Assembly (NCBI RefSeq): GCF_006974105.1
Contig: NZ_CP036282.1
Location: forward strand, 310,001-374,000
DNA from: Rhodoferax aquaticus
Lineage (GTDB): Bacteria; Pseudomonadota; Gammaproteobacteria; Burkholderiales; Burkholderiaceae_C
Reading direction: 5' to 3'
Length of the DNA stretch: 64,000 nucleotides
The notes under the pieces are model-generated. The model saw only the letters and a list, made by a program, of their open reading frames with translations, had not been told where the DNA came from and did no database searches. Numbering within the stretch: the stretch's first letter is position 1; each line of letters begins with the position of its first letter. Both the position numbers and the translations under genes were made by a program. Positions 43,876 through 51,927 of the stretch are shown here, one piece after another.

Positions 43876-45543
43876 TTAAACCTGCTCCCCCGCCGCATGC
43901 CCCAAGGCAAACGCTTCTTCAAACACCGAGTAGCCCGCCCAGTCGGCGTGGGCGAAGCTGATGCGGCCACTCTGTGGGGCCCACATTGCGTGGGATTGCA
44001 ATGCTTTTGATAGCTGCTTGCGCTTGATGGACGAGCGCTGTGGCATGTTTTGGCTTCTGAACTGGTGCAGAAAAGCCATGGCCGCTGGCGTGGGGATGGC
44101 CATGGCGTGGCCGTAGCGGGTGATGTCCATGCGGTCGGTCTTGCGGGCCAAGTCGGGGTGCGCGGTGGCGAGCTCGGCCACGATGGTGTCGCGCCAGGTG
44201 GTCCATGGGCTGTTGTGGAGCTGCTGGCGGCCTGCGCCGGGGCCTGTTTGCCCCTGCCAGCTGGCGTCGCCCAAGGCGCGGTAGTAGGTGAGCACCGTGG
44301 CACCGGGCACCGGGTGCAGGCTTTGGTGCATGGCGTCTACATAGCCCAGGCCTGGCGCACCGTAGAGCACGTTGTCCCAACTGGGCGCCGCACCGGGGCG
44401 GTCCACCAGGGGCTGGGTGATGTGGATGTTGGCCACCAGCCACGGCGCGTAGGTGGTGCGGTGGGCCGCCTGCTGCAAAAAGTCGGGCGGCTGGGCCAGA
44501 ACCCGAGCCGCCACGAACACGGGCAGCGCCACGATGGCGTGCTCCGCTTGCCAGCGCTCTACTGCCTGGGTGCGGGTGTTGATGGCATCCACGGTTACGC
44601 CGTGCTTGCCTTGCTCTACCCGCAGCACCATGCAGCCAGTGTGCAGGCGCTCAAGCAAGGGGGCGGCCAAGCGCTGGGTGAGCCAGGCGTTACCTTCCGG
44701 CCAGGTGAGCACGCCTTCGCGTTCGGCCTCCGTCCCCGGTGCGTGGAAGCCGTGGCGGCTGGCGAAGTAGTGCAGGCCTGCCCAGGCCGACACGGTGGAC
44801 AGGCCAGCGCCAAAGTCGTCCTGGCAGCAGTAGTTCAAATACCAGCGCAGCTGCGGGTCAGTAAGGCCGTTGTTGCCGAGATATGCTTCAAAAGTGATAG
44901 CGGCTAGCGCAATCTGCATGGGCGCCAGCGGCCTATTGGCGCTTGGCATGGGCCAGGGCGCGGCACGCTGGGCGCTGGCGACCAAGGCGGCAAAGCGGCG
45001 GTACTGCGCCAAGGTGTCAGATCCCACGCCTTGCACCGGGAGCAAGCCGTCTTGCCACGCGCCATGGAAGAACAGGCGCTCTTGTGGGCTGTGGCAGAGG
45101 TGGCGTTCGTCGTATTGCCAGCGCCCGGCCACGCGTTGGCGCAGGCCCAGTTCTTCCAGCAGGTCTTGCAGCACCGGGGCGTCGTCCCCCGGCGTGGGCA
45201 GGTAGTGCGCGCCTTGGGGGCAGGCAATGCCGTTGATGTGACTGCCCCGTGCGTTGCCGCCTGCGCTGTCTTCTAGCTCCAGCAGCGCAAAGTCGTCCAT
45301 GCCGCGCAAGCGCAGAGCGCGCGCGGCGGCCAAGCCCGCCACACCGCCACCGGCGATCAGCACCCGGGTGCGGCGCTGCACGAAAGGGGCCGGCCAGGCC
45401 GTGGTGCCGCGCAGCTGGTGGCCACGTGCGATGTGGATGCCCGTGAAGTCGCCCGTGATGTGCTGGGTGTCGCTGGCGCTGGGCTTGCAGGCGGCCGTGA
45501 GGCCTGCCGCTGCCGCACCTGCAAGAAAGTGGCGGCGTTGCAT
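43876..45543 (-). CDS. Exported FAD-dependent oxidoreductase (amine-oxidase fold)
   Basis: 555 residues from ATG 45543. The N-terminus 'MQRRHFLAGAAAAGLTAAC' combines a Tat-like RR-x-FL motif with a lipobox Cys at about 19, so it is probably exported folded and may be lipidated. FAD-binding 'RVLIAGGGVAGLAAARALRLRG..DFALLELEDSAGGNARG' follows at about residue 60, and the general layout is that of flavin amine oxidases. Last of six tightly packed genes; ATG overlaps the stop of the aminopropyltransferase gene (TGATG). A polyamine or related amine substrate is a reasonable inference. Two stretches of the protein are encoded by dispersed repeats. Confidence 0.85.
   Translation of the reverse strand: MQRRHFLAGAAAAGLTAACKPSASDTQHITGDFTGIHIARGHQLRGTTAWPAPFVQRRTRVLIAGGGVAGLAAARALRLRGMDDFALLELEDSAGGNARGSHINGIACPQGAHYLPTPGDDAPVLQDLLEELGLRQRVAGRWQYDERHLCHSPQERLFFHGAWQDGLLPVQGVGSDTLAQYRRFAALVASAQRAAPWPMPSANRPLAPMQIALAAITFEAYLGNNGLTDPQLRWYLNYCCQDDFGAGLSTVSAWAGLHYFASRHGFHAPGTEAEREGVLTWPEGNAWLTQRLAAPLLERLHTGCMVLRVEQGKHGVTVDAINTRTQAVERWQAEHAIVALPVFVAARVLAQPPDFLQQAAHRTTYAPWLVANIHITQPLVDRPGAAPSWDNVLYGAPGLGYVDAMHQSLHPVPGATVLTYYRALGDASWQGQTGPGAGRQQLHNSPWTTWRDTIVAELATAHPDLARKTDRMDITRYGHAMAIPTPAAMAFLHQFRSQNMPQRSSIKRKQLSKALQSHAMWAPQSGRISFAHADWAGYSVFEEAFALGHAAGEQV
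43999..44053 (+). repeat. Dispersed ~55-bp repeat, copy 1 inside the flavoprotein gene
   Basis: TTTTGATAGCTGCTTGCGCTT, then GATGGACGAGCGCTGTGGCATGTTTTGG. The inner CGCTT.../..GAGCG part is an imperfect inverted repeat. Read in frame on the minus strand as about 18 residues near position 500 of the flavoprotein. Confidence 0.65.
44887..44939 (+). repeat. Dispersed ~55-bp repeat, copy 2 inside the flavoprotein gene
   Basis: AAAAGTGATAGCGGCTAGCGC, then AATCTGCATGGGCGCCAGCGGCCTATTGG, the same layout as the copy at 43999 with a different centre. Also translated in frame. Confidence 0.6.
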
Positions 45544-47114
45544 CACTTGGCCACGCGGCCCCATTCTTCTTCGTAGGTGGTCACCAGCACCTGGTTGGAC
45601 AGGCGGTTGACCTCTGCGGGCACGCGGTTCATGTCCAGCGGAAAGTCAAACAGCAAGGGCAGAGTCTGCAAATTGAGGTAGCGCAGGCCCGGCGGCAGCA
45701 CGGTGGGCTGGCGGAAGGGGCGGCGGCTGGCAATCACAAAGCCCCATTCTCCAAAGCTGGGCACATGCGTGTGGTAGGGCGTGGCGCTCAGGCCTACGGA
45801 CTCGATGGTCTGCACCACGGTCCAAAAACTCTTGCGCGCCACCAAGGGCGATGTGGTCTGGATCACGGCATAGCCGCTGGCCGACAGATGCTTGTCCAGC
45901 AGGGCGTAAAACGAGTGGGTGTAGAGCTTGCCAATGGAGAAGTTGGTGGGGTCAGGGAAGTCGACGATCAGCACATCAAACACCTCTGGCGTGGTTTCCA
46001 ACCAGCTAAAGGCATCGGTGTTGACCACCTTGACCTTGGGGGACGAAAGCGCTTGGCCGTTGAGGCTTGCGAGCACCGGGTTTTGGCTAAACAGCGTGGT
46101 CATGGCTGGGTCTAACTCCACCAAGGTCACGCTCTCGACGCTGGGGTACTTCAAGATCTCGCGCACGGCCATGCCGTCGCCACCACCCAACACCGCCACG
46201 CGTTTGGGGCCCGCGCCGCTGGGGTTAAAGGCCGCCATGGCAGGGTGCACCAAGGCTTCGTGGTAGCGGTATTCGTCGCGCTGGGCAAACTGTAGGTTGC
46301 CGTTAAGGAACAAGCGGTAGCCTGCGCGCCCCTCGCCCGGCCCGTGGGTGACCACGATGCGCTGGTATGGCGTGGTGCTGGCAAACACCACGCGGTCTTG
46401 GTAGAGCTTGTCTTCCGCCCAGGTGGTGATGTGGTTGGCACCCAGCATGCCTGCGGACAGCACGCTGAGTGTGGCCGCACACGCCAGCGCGTGGGCCTTG
46501 AAGCGCCGCAGCTCATGGCGGTACAGCCACAGGGCCCACAGCGCCACACTGGCGTTCATCAAACCAAAGAGCAAGCCGGTGCGAATCAGGCCCAGCTGCG
46601 GTACCAGCACCAGCGGAAATGCCAGCGACACGGCCAATGCGCCCAGGTAGTCAAAGGTGAGCACCTGCGACACCAAGTCTTTGAGCGCCACATTGCGCTT
46701 GAGCATGCGCATGACCAGCGGAATCTCCAAGCCAACCAACACCCCCACCAGCATGACCAGCCCGTACAGCAGACCCCTAAAGGCACCGGGTACATAGGCA
46801 TACGCTACAAAAAGCAGAGCGGGCAACGCCCCGCCAATGAGCGCTACCAGCAGTTCAATGCGCAAAAAATGCGCGGGCAGTTGGCGCACAAAGTAGCGCG
46901 ACAGGTACGAGCCCACCCCCATGGCAAACAGGTAGGCCCCAATCACCGTGGAGAACTGCAGTACCGAGTCGCCCAGCAAATACGAAGCCAGCGCACCGGC
47001 AGCCAGCTCGTACACCAAGCCGCATGCTGCAATCACAAAGACCGATGCCAGCAGCGCGACTTCGAGCGGGCTGGGCGCAGGGGCGGCGCTAGAAGATGTG
47101 GTGGGTGAACTCAA
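45543..47114 (-). CDS. Membrane-embedded polyamine aminopropyltransferase (spermidine synthase-like)
   Basis: 523 residues from TTG 47114, which overlaps the stop of the DUF350 gene (TTGA). Residues ~15-220 contain about seven membrane helices; residues ~235-480 form a spermidine-synthase-type methyltransferase-fold domain ('AVLGGGDGMAVREILKYPSVESVTLVELDPAMTTLF', 'FDVLIVDFPDPTNFSIGKLYTHSFYALL'). The enzyme would transfer aminopropyl groups, or act on an unknown acceptor, at the inner membrane. The soluble domain keeps the D-P-T-N/'PDP' loop region in place of the usual 'SSDP', so substrate may differ. Coupled to the flavin oxidoreductase gene downstream. Confidence 0.9.
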   Translation of the reverse strand: MSSPTTSSSAAPAPSPLEVALLASVFVIAACGLVYELAAGALASYLLGDSVLQFSTVIGAYLFAMGVGSYLSRYFVRQLPAHFLRIELLVALIGGALPALLFVAYAYVPGAFRGLLYGLVMLVGVLVGLEIPLVMRMLKRNVALKDLVSQVLTFDYLGALAVSLAFPLVLVPQLGLIRTGLLFGLMNASVALWALWLYRHELRRFKAHALACAATLSVLSAGMLGANHITTWAEDKLYQDRVVFASTTPYQRIVVTHGPGEGRAGYRLFLNGNLQFAQRDEYRYHEALVHPAMAAFNPSGAGPKRVAVLGGGDGMAVREILKYPSVESVTLVELDPAMTTLFSQNPVLASLNGQALSSPKVKVVNTDAFSWLETTPEVFDVLIVDFPDPTNFSIGKLYTHSFYALLDKHLSASGYAVIQTTSPLVARKSFWTVVQTIESVGLSATPYHTHVPSFGEWGFVIASRRPFRQPTVLPPGLRYLNLQTLPLLFDFPLDMNRVPAEVNRLSNQVLVTTYEEEWGRVAK

Positions 47115-47323
47115 TGAATAGCAGCCGCCACAATGATGCAAATGCCCAGAGACATGGCGGCTACCACCATGCCCAGGGCTTTGTTTTGTTTCTCCACAAT
47201 CTCTTCCCATAGGTTGTAGGGGGTGAGCTTGTCGATGACGATAAAGCTCAGCCAGAAAATGGCCACGCCTATCAGCGCGTAAAGCACTGAGTTCAAGACG
47301 ATGTCGGGTTTAAACCATTCCAT
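47111..47323 (-). CDS. DUF350 small membrane protein
   Basis: 70 residues with two membrane helices (~11-30 and ~48-68) and a conserved 'KLTPYNLWEEIVEKQNKALGMVVAAM' segment, the core of DUF350 (YjfL-like). Full-length DUF350 proteins have two such units; this is a single-unit form. A clear AAGGAG site precedes ATG 47323. Its stop overlaps the TTG start of the aminopropyltransferase. Function unknown, but DUF350 commonly sits with DUF4178 and aminopropyltransferase-like genes. Confidence 0.9.
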   Translation of the reverse strand: MEWFKPDIVLNSVLYALIGVAIFWLSFIVIDKLTPYNLWEEIVEKQNKALGMVVAAMSLGICIIVAAAIH

Positions 47324-47355
47324 GGTGATCTCCTTGTGAAACGTTAAAAGGGGTG

Positions 47356-48861
47356 CTACTTGTGCCCGCCGCCGCTGGAAAAGCCGCCAAACGACCCGCC
47401 TGAGGTGCGCGATCCTGAGCCAGAGCAGTTCTCTACATTGGGGTCGCAGTCAGAGCAGCGGCTCAGAACCAAGATCAACACCACCACGACCACAAACACC
47501 CAAAAGTCGGCCCGGGCCACGGGGTTTTTGGTGCTGCTGGTGGCGCCCACATCGCTGCGTTTGAGGAGCTCTTGCTTGTCTTGCAGTTTGAAGGCTTTGG
47601 CCACGGTGGCACTGTCCATCTGGCTGCCCACCGACCAGGTGAGTTCTGCGGGCGACTGCTCCATGGAGAGCACGTTTTTTCCGCTCACGTAGTCGCGGTT
47701 GCTGGTCTGTTGGCCGCGTTGCACTTGCCAGTAAAACTCGCCCACCACGTAGTTGGTTTCGGCGCTGTAGCTTTCCTTGAGCGTGTAGCGCGTGCCCAAG
47801 TAGGTGGCGCTTTGTCCGTTGCTGGCCACCACGGGCGCACCGGTGGCGGGGCGCACCACGCTCCAGCCTTCGGTAGAGTCCACCAAAAAGATGAAGCCGC
47901 GTTTGGCGTTGTACAGCAGGTACTCTTCCCAGCCAAAGTGCTCGTCGGGGTCGCTAGGCGCGTAGCCCATTCGGTGCTGAAAGCCCACCACCTGCCACTG
48001 CGTGCCTTGCAGCTGACCCATGGTGCCCAATGCAATCAAAGGTTGTACGGGCTCGTCTTGGATGGCGTGTTTGAGCTCTCCCCCCATGCCTTGCGACACA
48101 TCCACAATGCTGTTGCACGAGGGGCAGGTCAGGCTCTTGGTCGTATTCAGGTTCAGCGTTAGCGGTGCACCGCAGTTGGGGCAACTGAACTGGCGGCCTT
48201 TTTCATCCTTTTGCGAACTGTCGCGCAGGCCCGTGACCGTGAGCTCGTCCAATGTGGCTGCCTTGCCCAGCGCCACGCTGGGGGGCTGCGTGCTGTAGTC
48301 GATGCTGAGCACAGCGGCATCGGCACTGCGCAGCTCCACCATGTCAAACGCCGCACCGAGCTCTGGCACGCGCGCCAGCTCACCTTGCGCGCTGATGAGG
48401 GCCACCGACTGGTTGGACGCCACCGAATAGCTCACGCCATTGATGGCGGTGGTGGCCCCTACCCTAAAGGCGCTGGCGGCCGGAATCGGGCGCTGCTGCG
48501 TGGGTTGCGGGATGGAGAAAACATAGGCACCGTTGTCTTCGCTCAAGGTGGCGGTGCTGCCATCGGCCAGCATGGCCACCCACTCGGTCCAAGTGCCTTC
48601 GCCATAGCGGTATTGCAAGCGCCCAAGCAGCGTGAAGGACTGGCCTTTCCAGCGGCCAGAGGCACCCAGTTGCAAGAGGCTGTGGTCGTCAAACAGCTCG
48701 GCCACTTTGCCGATGCGGGCCAATACATCACCCTTGCGCACCACCATGCTTTGGCAGTAGCTGCACACCGCATGCGTGCTTTGCGCGCTGACGAAATTCA
48801 CCGGCGCGCCACAGCCGGGGCAGGGCGCTTGGTAGGCCCGTTGCGGGGTCTCAGTTGCCAC
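47356..48861 (-). CDS. DUF4178 domain protein with zinc ribbons and Gly/Ser-rich tail
   Basis: 501 residues from GTG 48861. Two zinc ribbons: 'CPGCGAPVNF...CSYCQS' at residues 14-37 and 'CPNCGAPLTL...CPSCNS' near 230-250. Each is followed by a DUF4178 unit ('GRWKGQSFTLLGRLQYRYGEGTWTEWVAMLADGS' and 'GTQWQVVGFQHRMGY....EHFGWEEYLLYN'). A membrane helix lies at about 455-472 ('FWVFVVVVVLILVL'), then a Cys-rich patch and a tail rich in Gly and Ser. So the bulk is cytosolic and tail-anchored. Starts 15 bases after the SPFH gene. Confidence 0.88.
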   Translation of the reverse strand: MATETPQRAYQAPCPGCGAPVNFVSAQSTHAVCSYCQSMVVRKGDVLARIGKVAELFDDHSLLQLGASGRWKGQSFTLLGRLQYRYGEGTWTEWVAMLADGSTATLSEDNGAYVFSIPQPTQQRPIPAASAFRVGATTAINGVSYSVASNQSVALISAQGELARVPELGAAFDMVELRSADAAVLSIDYSTQPPSVALGKAATLDELTVTGLRDSSQKDEKGRQFSCPNCGAPLTLNLNTTKSLTCPSCNSIVDVSQGMGGELKHAIQDEPVQPLIALGTMGQLQGTQWQVVGFQHRMGYAPSDPDEHFGWEEYLLYNAKRGFIFLVDSTEGWSVVRPATGAPVVASNGQSATYLGTRYTLKESYSAETNYVVGEFYWQVQRGQQTSNRDYVSGKNVLSMEQSPAELTWSVGSQMDSATVAKAFKLQDKQELLKRSDVGATSSTKNPVARADFWVFVVVVVLILVLSRCSDCDPNVENCSGSGSRTSGGSFGGFSSGGGHK

Positions 48862-48876
48862 GAGAACGCTGCGGGC

Positions 48877-49911
48877 TTAAACGAGTTTCTTCAGAAGCTC
48901 TGCCTTCTTGGCGTCGAACTCTTCTTGCGTGAGAATGCCCTTGGTTTTGAGGTCGCCCAGCTTTTCGAGCGTGGCCATCACCTCTTCGGGTTTGACGCCT
49001 GCTGCCTGCGGCGCGGCAGCTGGCGCACCCGCACCTTGCAAGCCTGCCGCCAGGTTTTGCGCCAGCACTTGGCCCAGCGCCACGCCCGCGCCCAAGCCCA
49101 TGGCGTCACCGGCAATGCCGCCGCCTTGGCCCGCGCCTTCAGCAAACTTCGGGATGGCCTGTGCGGTTTGGTACTGCATGAACTGGCCCATGTCCTTGCC
49201 CACCATGCCCATGCCAATTTTTTGGTCCAGAATTTTTTGCAACTCTTCGGGCAAGGACACGTTTTGCACGGTCATGCCTTCGAGCTTGATACCCACTTTT
49301 TCAAACTCAGGCGCCAGTTGGCGCGTCAGCGCTTGGGCAAAGCTCAGTTGGTTGGCGGCCAGGTCCAAGAAGGCAATGCCGCTGCTGGCCACAGCCGCAC
49401 TGATGTTTTGCAAAACCAAGCCACGTAGCTGACCGTCGACATCACCGACGAGGTAGCTCTCACGCGTGCCGGAGATCTCGGTGTGAAAGAGCTTGGGGTC
49501 CGCAATGCGGAAGCTGTAATTGCCAAATGCGCGCAAGCGCACCGCGCCAAAGTCGGCATCACGGATGGTGATGGGCTGGGGCGTGCCCCATTTTTGGTCA
49601 ATCTGTTGGCGGGTGCTGAAGAAGTACACATCGCTCTTGAAGGGCGACTCAAACAGCTTGTCCCAGTTCTTGAGGTAGGTCAGCACGGGCAGGGTTTGGG
49701 TGGTGAGCGTGTAGCTGCCGGGGCCAAACACATCGGCCACTTTGCCCTCATTCACAAACACGGCCATCTGCGATTCACGCACCACCAAGGTGCCGCCGTT
49801 TTGGATTTCCATGCCCGACATGGGGAAGCGCCAAGCCAGCGTGCCATCGGACTCCTCGGTCCATTGAATGACATCAATAAACTGTTTCTTAATGAAGTCC
49901 ATCAGTCCCAT
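48877..49911 (-). CDS. SPFH-domain protein (YdjI-like) with SHOCT tail
   Basis: 344 residues from ATG 49911 (GGGAG site). An SPFH/band-7 domain at about 25-240 ('GTLVVRESQMAVFVNEGKVADVFGPGSYTLTTQTLPVL') is followed by an Ala/Gly-rich linker and a C-terminal SHOCT motif ('LEKLGDLKTKGILTQEEFDAKKAELLKKL'). No membrane helix is visible, unlike flotillins; YdjI-type proteins are recruited to membranes by partners. Second gene of the six-gene operon. Confidence 0.9.
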   Translation of the reverse strand: MGLMDFIKKQFIDVIQWTEESDGTLAWRFPMSGMEIQNGGTLVVRESQMAVFVNEGKVADVFGPGSYTLTTQTLPVLTYLKNWDKLFESPFKSDVYFFSTRQQIDQKWGTPQPITIRDADFGAVRLRAFGNYSFRIADPKLFHTEISGTRESYLVGDVDGQLRGLVLQNISAAVASSGIAFLDLAANQLSFAQALTRQLAPEFEKVGIKLEGMTVQNVSLPEELQKILDQKIGMGMVGKDMGQFMQYQTAQAIPKFAEGAGQGGGIAGDAMGLGAGVALGQVLAQNLAAGLQGAGAPAAAPQAAGVKPEEVMATLEKLGDLKTKGILTQEEFDAKKAELLKKLV

Positions 49912-49968
49912 GGCGATCTCCCAAAAAAGTAAAAAGCAGCGGCGATGATACCGCCCGCCTAGTGGCGT

Positions 49969-50331
49969 TCAGTCGATGAGCCAGGCCTTGGCCAACTCGT
50001 ACTGCTCGGGCGGGAAATACTCCATCTGAAACGGCACCATGCTGTTGAAAAAAAACAGCAAAGCACTGTCGCGCCAACGCATGTCACCCACCAAGGCCAT
50101 GCGCGTGGTGTTGCGCTGCAGGTAGGGGTCTACGTCAATGTCGTCCCATGTCGCCAGCGCTTGGAGGTTGATAAACCCTTGTGCAAAGAAAACCAACAGG
50201 CGGCAGGGACCGTGGGCCTGCAGGTGGTCGTGGATCTGGCGTTTGGCGTCGTCGAGTTCCTCGCGCATGAGGACGTCGGTCACGGTGGCCACGATCAATG
50301 TGGGGAGTTCGTATGCGATGTGGATGGTCAT
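49969..50331 (-). CDS. SpoIIAA-like (STAS/SEC14-type) protein
   Basis: 120 residues from ATG 50331; ten more residues are open upstream but without support. The sequence 'ELDDAKRQIHDHLQAHGPCRLLVFFAQGFINLQALATWDDIDVDPYLQRNTTRMALVGDMRW' is the SpoIIAA-like domain seen in small proteins that bind lipids or membranes; 'FFPPEQYELAKAWL' is the usual ending. Cytosolic. Probably the first gene of the operon that runs down to 43876; the gap to the SPFH gene is 57 bases. Confidence 0.85.
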   Translation of the reverse strand: MTIHIAYELPTLIVATVTDVLMREELDDAKRQIHDHLQAHGPCRLLVFFAQGFINLQALATWDDIDVDPYLQRNTTRMALVGDMRWRDSALLFFFNSMVPFQMEYFPPEQYELAKAWLID

Positions 50332-50539
50332 GGTGTCGCTCGGTGCGCCTAGGTGCAGCAAGATGTGTACCCAATGCGTCAGGGGGGCAGGCCGCCATTA
50401 TCGGCGCTCTGCTTCCCCAGTGGCCCTTGTGCCACGGCACCTTGTGCGTGTTGGACTGTTCTCTCCATATTTGATCCACAGTTGCTCTTCACAGTCGCAT
50501 CCAGCAAGGTCAACCTGACCTTGGAATAAGGAGATCGCT

Positions 50540-51865
50540 ATGTGGACCCAGTATTGGCTGAGCGCACGCTTACGCCGTGCGGCTGTATGGGGTGGCTTGG
50601 TGTTACCCGTGGTGTTGCTGTCATGCCGGGCCGGGCCTGACACGGTATCGCGGGCAGAAGTTCCAACGCGTGCTCCAGACCCAGTGGCCCAACACGCGCT
50701 GCAAAACAGTGCGCGGGTGCGCTTGGGCGAGATGATTTTTAACGATAAAAACCTGTCGGAACCTCGCGGTACGGCCTGCATTGCGTGCCACGGTGCCAAC
50801 ACAGGCTTGGCTAGCAACAACGGTTCCACGCTGGGTGTGGCGGTGGGCAGCAAGGCCACTTCTGTGGGTTTGCGCAACACCATGTCCAACGGCTACGCCA
50901 GCTTTGTTCCGGCGTTTGAGTTCGTGACGGATCAGGGTGAGACCGAGGCCCGGGGTGGCCACTTTTGGGATGGCCGGGCCGCTGGCATGGAGCAGCAGGC
51001 TTGGGGCCCGTTTTTAAACCCGCTGGAGATGAACAACCCCGACCGCGCCGCTGTGGTCGCAAAAGTCGCAGCGGCTCCGTATGCCTCTCTTTTTCGCCAA
51101 GAATTCGGCACCCAGGTGTTTGACAACACGGACCATGCGTTTGAAGCGCTGGGCGTGGCCATCAGCGACTTTGAACGGGCCAGGCTGCAGTCCTTTAGCT
51201 CCAAGTACGACGCCATGGTGCGCGGCAAAGTGGAGTTCACCCACGCAGAAGCCCGTGGCATGGCTTTGTTCGCGGATCCTAAGCGCGCCAACTGCGCAGG
51301 CTGCCACTTGATGGACCCCAAAAGCGGTAAGCCTGAGAACTCTTTGTTCTCCGAGTTCACCTACTACGCCACGGGCGTCCCGCGCAACACCGACATTCCG
51401 CGCAATGCAGATCCTGCCTTTTTTGACTTGGGGCTGTGCGGCCCTGAGCGCGACATGCCTGCATTGCCCGCGACGGTGCCTGCGGACGTCAAGCCCAGCC
51501 ATTTTTGCGGCATGTTTCGCATGCCCAGCTTGCGCAATGTGGCCAAGCGCGAGGCCTATATGCACAACGGCTACTTCAAAGGGCTGCGGGAGGTGGTGCG
51601 CTTTTACGCCACCCGCAACACCGATCCCACGCACTGGTATGGCGCTGCGGGTGTGCCCAACGACTTGCCTGCCCAGTACCGCGGCAATATCGAGCATGAA
51701 AAAGCGCCTTTCAACCGCAAGCCCCAAGCGGGCCCCTTGCTCACAGAGGCCGAGATCAATGACATCGTGGCCTTTTTGCACACCCTGAGCGACGGCTATA
51801 GCCCGGCGCTGCCCGCAGTCACGGTGGCGGGCGTCGGTGCTGCTCCACGTGCGACGTCGCCGTAG
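50540..51865 (+). CDS. Di-haem cytochrome c peroxidase (MauG/CCP family)
   Basis: 441 residues, AAGGAG before ATG 50540. A lipobox-like 'VVLLSC' at residue 29 points to an anchored lipoprotein, or else a signal peptide. Haem sites: CIACH (80-84) and CAGCH (about 250). Later 'FRMPSLRNVAKREAYMHNGYFKGLREVVRFY' and 'LTEAEINDIVAFLHTLSDGY' are standard for di-haem peroxidases. It reduces H2O2 in the periplasm or oxidises a partner protein as MauG does. Single gene. Confidence 0.92.
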   Translation: MWTQYWLSARLRRAAVWGGLVLPVVLLSCRAGPDTVSRAEVPTRAPDPVAQHALQNSARVRLGEMIFNDKNLSEPRGTACIACHGANTGLASNNGSTLGVAVGSKATSVGLRNTMSNGYASFVPAFEFVTDQGETEARGGHFWDGRAAGMEQQAWGPFLNPLEMNNPDRAAVVAKVAAAPYASLFRQEFGTQVFDNTDHAFEALGVAISDFERARLQSFSSKYDAMVRGKVEFTHAEARGMALFADPKRANCAGCHLMDPKSGKPENSLFSEFTYYATGVPRNTDIPRNADPAFFDLGLCGPERDMPALPATVPADVKPSHFCGMFRMPSLRNVAKREAYMHNGYFKGLREVVRFYATRNTDPTHWYGAAGVPNDLPAQYRGNIEHEKAPFNRKPQAGPLLTEAEINDIVAFLHTLSDGYSPALPAVTVAGVGAAPRATSP

Positions 51866-51927
51866 TGTGTGGTGCTTGGCCTTGCCCGCACTAGCCACAG
51901 GCGCCTAAACGGCTCTACCATCGCGCC

